Below, one piece after another: positions 1 through 5,597 of a stretch of DNA of 9,228 nt. The stretch's first letter is position 1. Each line of letters starts with the position of its first letter. Source of the DNA: Limisphaerales bacterium. Its GTDB lineage: Bacteria; Verrucomicrobiota; Verrucomicrobiia; Limisphaerales; PALSA-1396. The stretch covers positions 1-9,228 of the forward strand of contig PLJQ01000419.1 in NCBI GenBank assembly GCA_003140275.1. The letters run 5' to 3'. Made by a program: the position numbers and the translations under genes. A model generated the notes under the pieces. It worked only from the letters and a program-made list of their open reading frames with translations. It searched no databases and was not told the origin of the DNA.

Positions 1-788
1 ACTGGCGTTCGCTCAGGTTCGATCCCATCACCAAACCAACCGCCCTCTCGCTCGTCGGCACGCTGAAAAAAACCAGATCCTCCCGCCTGCCACAGTGGCA
101 ATCGCCATTGACATTGTTGGCGTTGCTGGCAGTTCGCGCGCTCTTTTACTGGCAAATTGGTCCAGCGGTAAATTGGACGGCGAGCTTCGAACTCGGCGCC
201 ATCGCGCTGGCCTTCCGTAGTGATTTTCCCGGACACATGTTTCTTTTTTCCCTGCTCAGTTTCGCTTTCACGCTGGCTGCTTTTTTTCTGTGGCTGATTT
301 TAATCGCCGTGTTGAATCGCAGGGTTTCCAACGATCCGCTGCAAAAACTGGCGCGGCTTCATCTTGGTTTCGTGGACCGTTGCCCCTGGCAGTTGAAACT
401 GTTTTTGCCTTGGCTGACAGGCGCGCTATTCTGGGTTTTGTTCAGTCGTGCATTCGTGTCATTGGGTCTGATTCCGCTGTCGCGGACACTTGTCGAACTC
501 CTGGAACAGGCGACCATCATCGGGCTGGCCACCTACCTAGTCTGGAAATACTTGATTGTCGGACTGCTGCTGCTGCATCTCATCAACAGCTACCTTTATC
601 TGGGTGACCATCCGTTCTGGAATTTCGTGAATGTGACGGCGGGCAATTTGATTGCGCCGTTTCGCTGGATTCCTTTGCGCTGGGGTAAGGCGGACTTTTC
701 ACCGGTGGTTGGCGTGGCGCTGGTGTTTCTGACCGCCGACTTGGGCCAGCATGGGCTGACGAAACTTTATCAGCGGATTCCCTTCTGA
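1..788 (+). CDS. YggT-like integral membrane protein (5' end outside the window)
   Basis: The frame is open from base 3 to the TGA ending at 788, giving about 261 visible residues. The first possible internal start is a TTG at 108, but the coding signal continues upstream (WRSLRFDPITKPTALSL), so the real start is off the left edge. Several strongly hydrophobic stretches suggest at least four membrane segments. The C-terminal part has the YggT pattern: an NSYLYLGDHPFWNFVN stretch, then a loop with NLIAPFRWIPLRWGKADFSP, followed by a last hydrophobic helix. YggT proteins are inner-membrane proteins of poorly defined role, linked in some bacteria to ion homeostasis or cell division. The gene points towards the kinase gene on the opposite strand with only 19 bases between the two stop codons. 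I see no clear hairpin terminator there. The family call rests on the C-terminal motif and hydropathy only. Confidence 0.72.
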   Translation, partial: WRSLRFDPITKPTALSLVGTLKKTRSSRLPQWQSPLTLLALLAVRALFYWQIGPAVNWTASFELGAIALAFRSDFPGHMFLFSLLSFAFTLAAFFLWLILIAVLNRRVSNDPLQKLARLHLGFVDRCPWQLKLFLPWLTGALFWVLFSRAFVSLGLIPLSRTLVELLEQATIIGLATYLVWKYLIVGLLLLHLINSYLYLGDHPFWNFVNVTAGNLIAPFRWIPLRWGKADFSPVVGVALVFLTADLGQHGLTKLYQRIPF

Positions 789-807
789 CTCGACGAATGT
801 TCGCGAC

Positions 808-1908
808 TCAGGCCGCAGGGGCCGGAGGAAGTTTCACAGTCACGGTTGTTCCTTCCCTTGGCGCACTCTGAATGGCGAGTTCGCCAGCGTGCAATTCCGT
901 AAGACCCTTGACGATGACCAACCCCAATCCCAACCCCTGCTGCTCGTGAAGTTTGCGCCCGAATTGAATGTAAGCGCCAACTTTGGCGATTTGTTCAGCG
1001 GAAAAACCGCGTCCGCGATCGCTAATCGTCAAAGTCGCAAACTTTGGGGAGACGGAAAGTGTGACGCGGATCGGCGTGCCGGTCTTGGAAAACTTGAAAG
1101 CATTGCCCAACAGTTCATCGATGATTTTCGCCAAATGCTCTTCCGAAATGGCAATCGATCCACCCGCCAGTTCGACTGATAAATCGCCCGGTCTTGCGGC
1201 CGCCTGCGCCTGTTGCCGCGCCCGGGCCTCGATTAATTTTTCCGGATGCTGCGTTCGCTTGGCTCGAAGCGCGACGGCTTGTTGCGAGTCAGCCGCGAGA
1301 ATCTCAATTTGCGTGTAGATCAAAAAGTTTTCGATCAACCGTTCGAGACGTTTGCCCGATTCGTGAATGGTCTGTCCCATCTCCGCAATCTCCGCCGGCT
1401 TCAATGTCCTGGCATCGGTGCTGAGGATCTCGCCGTAAGCGAGGATTCCGTTGAGCGGCGTGCGCAATTCGTGCGGCAACATCAGGCTGATATTTTCACG
1501 CAGATCCGTCAGTTTCTTTTCCGCCTCATCGCGCAAGTTTTCCGCCTTTTTGAGCCGCACCTCAACGGCGGCATAAAGCACCTGGATGGTAAAAGGCTTG
1601 GACAGGTAATCGTCAGCACCCAGCTCCATGCCGTGCCGCATGCCTTCATTGTCAGCCATGCCGGTCATTAAAATAAACGGAATGGAATTGGTGGAGGGTT
1701 GACTGCGCAACAAAGAAAGCGTCCGATACCCGTCCATGTCGCCCATATGCACGTCGCAGAGGATAAGGTCTGGAGTTTCTGTCCGCGCCAACTCGACGCC
1801 GGTATCACCGTTCGTGGCCTCCACGACCTCAAATCCTCGATGCTTCAGGGCCGCCACCATCATCTCGCGCAGTTCCACTTCGTCATCGATGACCAGTATT
1901 TTTTTCAT
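808..1908 (-). CDS. Response regulator receiver domain fused to a soluble histidine kinase
   Basis: A 366-residue cytoplasmic signalling protein without membrane segments. Residues 1-120 form a receiver domain: acidic pair D8/D9, phospho-acceptor D52 (in LILCDVHMGDMDG), T82 and K104 (in DDYLSKPF). A coiled linker (about 115-140) leads to a HisKA dimerisation domain with H146 in the H-box LPHELRTPLN. The HATPase_c domain follows: N-box with N269 (DELLGNAFKFS), G1 box around DRGRGFS (297-303) and G2 box GLGLGL (325-330). All catalytic residues are present. The input is therefore a phosphoryl signal or a partner protein rather than a fused sensor, and the output partner is not in the window. I chose the ATG at 1908 because MKKILVIDD is the natural start of a receiver domain. 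The frame extends to a TTG at 2004, but those 32 extra residues are polar and show no domain. No evidence ties it to the microcompartment operon. Confidence 0.93.
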   Translation of the reverse strand: MKKILVIDDEVELREMMVAALKHRGFEVVEATNGDTGVELARTETPDLILCDVHMGDMDGYRTLSLLRSQPSTNSIPFILMTGMADNEGMRHGMELGADDYLSKPFTIQVLYAAVEVRLKKAENLRDEAEKKLTDLRENISLMLPHELRTPLNGILAYGEILSTDARTLKPAEIAEMGQTIHESGKRLERLIENFLIYTQIEILAADSQQAVALRAKRTQHPEKLIEARARQQAQAAARPGDLSVELAGGSIAISEEHLAKIIDELLGNAFKFSKTGTPIRVTLSVSPKFATLTISDRGRGFSAEQIAKVGAYIQFGRKLHEQQGLGLGLVIVKGLTELHAGELAIQSAPREGTTVTVKLPPAPAA

Positions 1909-2004
1909 GGTTTCGTCGTCCGGCAAAAATACGCCGCTCGATTCATTTTTGTCCACCTTGATTCTTGGTTTGGAGGCGCATGAGGCGCGGCTTGGCATTG
2001 CCAA

Positions 2005-2448
2005 TCGCAGTTCGCTGAACAGTCGAAGAGAACCATTGCCTCAAAATAAAGCTGCCTGACCGGCTCACTGTTACACGGCACAAAAAAACTTTTTGCAACA
2101 AGTCCGTCGCGGGCAACCGGATTCTCGCGAATGCACCTCGCTATTCTTAAGTCCGAGTTTCTCCAGTAGATCGGGTCGTGTCCTAATTTGAAATCAAGAG
2201 AATTTTGCCCCCTCGACTTTCAACATCTCAAACGGAGTGATTACTGGCACATCTATGGCCTTGCAAGCATTTGGGATATTATCTTTGTACCTGCGGTTTT
2301 GATTGCCTCAATCGTATTATCGCGAGGCTGTGCCTGTCCGCGAAGTCTGGCTAAGAATGAATGCGTGTTTCACCGGAATGCAACAGAAGACCAGACCTAT
2401 CGCCTGCCTGCATGCATGCAAACTGTACACTATTCAAGGACGATTCGC
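2005..2448. other. Gene-poor region
   Basis: No convincing gene, RNA or mobile element was seen in this stretch. A plus-strand open frame of about 111 codons (2188-2523) crosses it, but it has an unremarkable composition, no recognisable domain, and its 3' third runs antisense to the HAD phosphatase remnant. The base composition is more AT-rich than the flanking genes, as expected for non-coding or decaying DNA. The region may hold what is left of sequence between the operon's end and the kinase gene. Confidence 0.5.
2070..2098 (-). promoter_or_regulatory. Possible sigma-70-like promoter for the kinase gene
   Basis: Read on the minus strand there is TTGCAA (2098-2093), a 17-base spacer and TGTAAC (2075-2070). 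These match the -35 and -10 consensus at 4 of 6 positions each, with ideal spacing. It would give a leader of roughly 155 bases before the ATG at 1908. The match is weak and Verrucomicrobia promoters are little characterised, so this is only a candidate. Confidence 0.2.
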
Positions 2449-2664
2449 TTAACCCAACAGCTCGGCAACCGTATTTTCACAAATTCTATTTCTGACCGAA
2501 TCCACCAACCGCAACTGCTCTGAAGGAAAGGTTTGCGCCACCGCCGCGCAAAGCATCCCCCTCGCTTTGGCAGCCGTCATACCGCCGACAGCATCTTCAA
2601 TCACCTCGCAGTGCTCGGGCGACATCCCAAGCTTCCCGGCGGCTGCAATAAGATAACATGGTGC
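2449..2664 (-). pseudogene. C-terminal remnant of a HAD phosphatase (beta-phosphoglucomutase type)
   Basis: The minus strand reads about 71 codons ending in TAA at 2449-2451. The visible order is AAPCYLIAAAGKLGMSPEHC, then EVIEDAVGGMTAAKARGM, then CAAVAQTFPSEQL, then a stop after VAELLG. This matches the end of the HAD-IA (PGMB/DogGGP-like) family. Motif IV is shown by the IEDA acidic pair followed by GxxAAxxAGM, and the YLxAA-KLG helix precedes it. Everything earlier in the family is absent: the DxD nucleophile motif, the cap domain and the catalytic KP of motif III. The similarity stops just before the preceding gene's stop codon at 2673, and there is no suitable start codon. It is therefore a broken gene, probably the former last gene of this operon after a deletion. 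It is not in frame with the aldolase upstream (2673-3959), so it is not a read-through fusion. Found by translating by hand. Confidence 0.75.
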
Positions 2665-2672
2665 TGCCAGCC

Positions 2673-3959
2673 TCAGCGAAACACCCGGTTCAAACGCGCC
2701 TGGTGGTAAGCGTGCCGCTGCGCCGAATTCATGTTGTCGAAGTCCGGCGAGCCATCCGCGCCATTCGGCCAGCCGGCGGCGGCGATTTCGGATTTCGAGT
2801 TTCGGATTTTGGATTTGTCCGTGGTGGTGCTGGCGCCCGCGAGCGGATTGTTCCGCACCTCTACCCTCGCACGCCGCGCCGCGCTGCCATCGTAGCTCAT
2901 CGCCTGGTCGGTGAGCTTGAGGTCATCCTCCAGCAATCGGTGTGGTTTGAGGCCCTTGGCCTTGAGCACGCCGTGATACACACGAACGGCTTCTTCGGGC
3001 GATAGCTTGCCGTCAGTGATAAGGCGGAGCATCTCGATGAACGCAAGTTGATGCTCGGCGTTGTTGATCTTGCGGCCGAACAACGCGACACGGGCGCCAT
3101 ACTTCTGAGCCTCGTGGATAAGCTTGAACGCGTCGTAAGTTGTCCCGGCGCTGCCGCCAAGAATACCGACCACGAGGTTCGGGTCGTATTGCGCTATCTC
3201 CTCCATCGCCTTCGGGCCGTGATAAACGATCTTCAAAAAAATCGGTCGGCCTGACTGGGGCACGCCCGCGAGCGTGCGGAGAATATTGTCATTGATGAAC
3301 TCGCCGAGCTTCTCCGGCGCGATGCCGCTGTTGATGTTTGGGTCAAAAATTTCGAGGAAGTGCCGGAAATTCTTTCGCTCCGCTTCCTCGCGAAATTCCT
3401 TGTACCAAAGCAACGCCTCGCGGTCCTGCTCGAGGTCGTTGACGAACGTGATCGAGTAGAGCCCGAGATTCGCGCCGGGGACCTCGCCGGAGCCATCGCG
3501 TTCGCACTCCACTTCGCCGCATTGGATATGATCAATGCTTGCGTTACGGAACGGCTGCGACGGCTCGCGCGTGTAGCAGCCGTGCCGCACGGCCCACACG
3601 TCGGTCGTGTCGTTGGCGCGCGCGGCGGGGGTGACGTGCGAGTTCTTGAACAGCCCCTCCCTAATGCTCAACTGCTCGTTCACGTAGGCGGACATCAACA
3701 TGATGTCCACGAGACCCTGGTGCGCGACCTCGCGGATGATGTCAAGGAACTCAGGCAGGTTGCGGTAACCAAACTCGTCACGCGTCCAAACCTCCGGTGA
3801 GAAACGCGCCAGCCGCGCACCCTGCCTCGCCAAGTAGCCCCGTGGCCCCGGCGAGCGCACGCCGAACGCCATGTCCGCATCCTTCGCATCAGCCAGGATG
3901 AACGCGCGCGAGTTTGGGTTCGCGCGGACTTCAGCAAGCTTGGAATCGAGTGATTTCAT
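2673..3959 (-). CDS. Probable TIM-barrel class I aldolase (DeoC/LacD-like) of the BMC locus
   Basis: A 428-residue soluble protein with alternating strand and helix segments typical of a beta/alpha barrel. The visible strands are AFILADAKD (about 19-27), GLVDIMLMS (82-90), HFLEIFDPN (200-208), IFLKIVYHG (240-248), NLVVGILGGS (261-270) and ARVALFGRK (289-297). K243 in the FLKIVYHG strand, followed by the glycine-rich GILGGSAGTT phosphate-binding-like loop at 265-274, is where class I aldolases of the DeoC/FbaB/LacD group carry the Schiff-base lysine. Its substrate cannot be told from the sequence; a ketose phosphate or deoxy-sugar acid is plausible in a fucose/rhamnose operon. It starts with ATG at 3959, eight bases from the stop of the decayed GxxExxY gene. 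Residues about 376-394 (STTTDKSKIRNSKSEI) are encoded by a tandem heptamer repeat and look like an insertion. The following segment, ending in AQRHAYHQARLNRVF, looks like ordinary protein again. The TIM-barrel fold is fairly likely; the exact family is less sure. Confidence 0.72.
   Translation of the reverse strand: MKSLDSKLAEVRANPNSRAFILADAKDADMAFGVRSPGPRGYLARQGARLARFSPEVWTRDEFGYRNLPEFLDIIREVAHQGLVDIMLMSAYVNEQLSIREGLFKNSHVTPAARANDTTDVWAVRHGCYTREPSQPFRNASIDHIQCGEVECERDGSGEVPGANLGLYSITFVNDLEQDREALLWYKEFREEAERKNFRHFLEIFDPNINSGIAPEKLGEFINDNILRTLAGVPQSGRPIFLKIVYHGPKAMEEIAQYDPNLVVGILGGSAGTTYDAFKLIHEAQKYGARVALFGRKINNAEHQLAFIEMLRLITDGKLSPEEAVRVYHGVLKAKGLKPHRLLEDDLKLTDQAMSYDGSAARRARVEVRNNPLAGASTTTDKSKIRNSKSEIAAAGWPNGADGSPDFDNMNSAQRHAYHQARLNRVFR
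2784..2818. repeat. Five-unit 7-bp tandem repeat inside the aldolase gene
   Basis: The plus strand shows consecutive heptamers GATTTCG, GATTTCG, AGTTTCG, GATTTTG and GATTTGT. On the coding strand they encode the low-complexity stretch SKIRNSKSEI near the C-terminus of the probable aldolase. Such heptamer runs are normally intergenic in related genomes (recollection, not searched). Five units are 35 bp, which is not a multiple of three, so flanking bases must compensate for the frame to stay open. Confidence 0.8.
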
Positions 3960-3966
3960 GGGTTAA

Positions 3967-4182
3967 CTAACCACGGAGACACAAAGGACACAAAGAAATG
4001 AGAATCCTCTTGTAGTCCAGACCGAAAATGACCTGTCTCGCAAAAGGAATGCTCCTCAGTTTCAGTTCTACAGCGAGAGCCTCCTCATACACGCTCTCAA
4101 GATAGCCCGGCCCAAGAACCTTGTGTACTTCGATTGACGCCCCAATCACTTTATTCGCCGCCTCCTCAACATGCTGATCCAT
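3967..4182 (-). pseudogene. Truncated GxxExxY-family protein (PD-(D/E)XK-like), catalytic half lost
   Basis: From the ATG at 4182 the frame gives 71 residues. The first 58 match the N-terminal half of the GxxExxY family: an amphipathic helix (VIGASIEVHKVLG), the signature G26-Y-L-E29-S-V-Y32, and LRSIPFARQ leading into VIFGLDYK. The family then normally continues with a PD motif, a D/E-x-K motif and a Q..YL helix, as seen in the second copy at 5193-5579. Here, after K58 the frame runs directly into RILISLCPLCLRG. This tail is a translation of the left inverted repeat, not family sequence. About 70 codons have thus been deleted, including all presumed nuclease residues. The frame also extends upstream of 4182 to 4299, but that part overlaps the right repeat and the dehydrogenase gene and is not family-like. 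Probably non-functional. Confidence 0.8.
3969..3998. repeat. Left inverted repeat of GxxExxY cassette 1
   Basis: Begins AACCACGGAGACACAAAG on the plus strand. Over 30 bases it matches the reverse complement of 4191-4220 at 27 positions. It lies 9 bases upstream of the aldolase start codon (3959) and supplies the stop and last codons of the truncated GxxExxY frame. Confidence 0.85.
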
Positions 4183-4190
4183 ATCTCGTT

Positions 4191-4220
4191 TTTCTTTGTG
4201 TTCTTTTTGTCTTCGTGGTT
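4191..4220. repeat. Right inverted repeat of GxxExxY cassette 1
   Basis: Its reverse complement begins AACCACGAAGACAAAAAG and matches 3969-3998 at 27 of 30 positions, differing by G/A, C/A and G/A changes. It ends three bases from the stop codon of the dehydrogenase gene (4224-4226), so the cassette fills the whole gap between dehydrogenase and aldolase without touching either reading frame. No target-site duplication is visible. Confidence 0.85.
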
Positions 4221-4223
4221 CGC

Positions 4224-5150
4224 CTACGCTTTCACCTTGGCGAACGTGTCCTTGAGCGCGCGCGCCGAGCCTTGCAACGCCATCAGTTCCTTCGGCCAAA
4301 GCTTGATCTCAATGTGTTTCTCGACGCCCTTGCGGCTCACGACCGACGGGACGCTCAGGCAGATGTCGCGAATGTCGTAGGCGCCCTGGACGAGCGACGA
4401 TACCGGCAAGAGCGATTGCTTGTTCAACAGCACCGCGTGAATGACCTCCCGGCTGGCGATGCCGACGGCCCAACCGGCGCCGCCTTTGCGCTTGATGACT
4501 TCGGCGCCGCTGCCCTTGGTGCGTTCAAAGACGGCATTTTGGAAACCGGCTGAACATTCTGACAGACCCGTGAGCAGGAGGCCGTTCACGGTCGCGCTCG
4601 ACCAGACCGGCAACATCGAATCGCCATGCTCGCCGAGAATGAGCGCTTTCACCTGCGTGGGCGCGAGCTTGAGTTCCTCCGCGATGAAAGAGCTGAAGCG
4701 CGCGGTGTCGAGCATCGTGCCAAGGCCATAGACTTGCGGCCACGGAAGGCCGAGCCGCTGCCCGGCTAGATGAGTAAGAATATCCACCGGGTTCGATACA
4801 ACGAACACGTGGGTGTCCGGGCGCATCCCCGCAGACTTGATGCTATCGAGGATTTGCACGAACAGCGCGACGTTGCGGTTGATGAGGTCGAGGCGTGATT
4901 CGTCGGGCTTGCGGCGCAGGCCGGCGGTGATGAGAAAAAGGTCGCTGTCGGCGGCGCGGGCGTAATCGCCGGCGTAAATCTTCTGGTCACCGGCAAAAGC
5001 GCTGCCGTGAAGCAAGTCGAGCGCTTCGCCTTCGGCCATGTCCTTGTTGGCGTCGAGGATTTGCAGTTCGGCCACGAGACCGCCGCATTGCAGCGCAAAC
5101 GCCGCGCAAGAACCCACGCGGCCACCGCCACCAATGATGGTCACTTTCAT
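4224..5150 (-). CDS. NAD-dependent lactate/malate dehydrogenase family protein
   Basis: A 308-residue 2-hydroxyacid dehydrogenase of the LDH/MDH family, full length. The N-terminal Rossmann fold has the glycine-rich loop GGGGRVG (7-13) and D33, which selects NAD over NADP. The active-site loop is AGLRRKPDESRLDL. R80 falls at the position (102 in LDH numbering) that is Gln in lactate and Arg in malate dehydrogenases, and R86 is the second loop arginine. SNPVD (119-123), LDTARF with D148 and R151, and the catalytic H175 in LGEHGDS complete the site. On these residues it is malate-dehydrogenase-like. In PVM-type BMC loci a homologous dehydrogenase is usually annotated as lactate dehydrogenase and is thought to help recycle NAD; this role is inferred. 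It is flanked on both sides by GxxExxY cassettes. The ATG at 5150 begins MKVTIIGGGG, the natural start of the fold. Confidence 0.93.
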   Translation of the reverse strand: MKVTIIGGGGRVGSCAAFALQCGGLVAELQILDANKDMAEGEALDLLHGSAFAGDQKIYAGDYARAADSDLFLITAGLRRKPDESRLDLINRNVALFVQILDSIKSAGMRPDTHVFVVSNPVDILTHLAGQRLGLPWPQVYGLGTMLDTARFSSFIAEELKLAPTQVKALILGEHGDSMLPVWSSATVNGLLLTGLSECSAGFQNAVFERTKGSGAEVIKRKGGAGWAVGIASREVIHAVLLNKQSLLPVSSLVQGAYDIRDICLSVPSVVSRKGVEKHIEIKLWPKELMALQGSARALKDTFAKVKA

Positions 5151-5158
5151 AAGTTTTT

Positions 5159-5177
5159 AACCACGAATGGATACCAA
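5159..5177. repeat. Left inverted repeat of GxxExxY cassette 2
   Basis: Reads AACCACGAATGGATACCAA and matches the reverse complement of 5579-5597 at 18 of 19 bases (T versus C). Weaker similarity continues inward (ACACGAAT here, ACGCGAAT at the other end). It lies 8 bases upstream of the dehydrogenase start codon. Confidence 0.85.
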
Positions 5178-5192
5178 AAAAACACGAATTAA

Positions 5193-5579
5193 TCAGAGGA
5201 TAAGGCGTTCCCATTCGAGTTTGGGATTTCTGAAATTGAGAATCACGCCGACTCTTAGCTTCGTAATCTTTAAGTAATTCACCAGTTGTCCTCTTTCGAT
5301 GTCCGTGATCCTGTCGATAACCTTGACGTCCACGACCACGGCGTCGTGTGTAATCAGGTCCGGGACAAAGAGGCCGACCTTGTGCCCCTTGTACAGCACG
5401 TCGAAATTAGGCTGTTGGTGAAACGCGATTGACCGCAGCCCAAACTCGACAATCAATGCGTTCTCGTAAGGCTTTTCGTGAAAACCATGTCCAAGCGTGT
5501 TCAAAACCTCGATTGCCGCACCCACGATTTGATAAACTTCTGCCTTGAGCAGAAGTTCGCTGTTCTCATTCGCGTTCAT
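5193..5579 (-). CDS. GxxExxY-family protein, PD-(D/E)XK nuclease-like
   Basis: A 128-residue protein of normal family length. The signature is G32-F-H-E35-K-P-Y38. Then come P73-D74 (FVPDL), the D84-V-K86 motif (VVVDVK) and Q98 with Y102-L-K104 (QLVNYLK). This order (E, then PD, then D/E-x-K, then Q..YL) is that of the PD-(D/E)XK nuclease superfamily, to which GxxExxY proteins are assigned. Their biological role is not established. The start codon at 5579 lies inside the right inverted repeat, and the stop is 15 bases inside the left repeat, so gene and repeats form one unit. It is in the same direction as the operon, 42 bases upstream of the dehydrogenase, and is probably co-transcribed. Nothing in its sequence relates to sugar breakdown or the shell, so it is best seen as a passenger. 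Confidence 0.88.
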   Translation of the reverse strand: MNANENSELLLKAEVYQIVGAAIEVLNTLGHGFHEKPYENALIVEFGLRSIAFHQQPNFDVLYKGHKVGLFVPDLITHDAVVVDVKVIDRITDIERGQLVNYLKITKLRVGVILNFRNPKLEWERLIL

Positions 5580-5597
5580 TGGTGTCCATTCGTGGTT
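5579..5597. repeat. Right inverted repeat of GxxExxY cassette 2
   Basis: Its reverse complement is AACCACGAATGGACACCAA, one mismatch from the left copy at 5159-5177. The outer end touches the stop codon of the class II aldolase (5598-5600). The inner end overlaps the start codon of the GxxExxY gene. The outer AACCACG is identical to that of cassette 1. Confidence 0.85.

Noticed and set aside
1909..2004. N-terminal extension of the kinase protein from the TTG at 2004
   Set aside because: The added residues are polar and featureless, and the receiver domain naturally begins at the ATG at 1908.
2188..2523. Plus-strand open frame of 111 codons in the gene-poor region
   Set aside because: No recognisable domain, and it overlaps the HAD remnant, whose minus-strand translation is clearly protein-like.
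4183..4299. Extension of the truncated GxxExxY frame towards 4299
   Set aside because: It runs through the inverted repeat and the 3' end of the dehydrogenase gene; the family similarity begins only at the ATG at 4182.
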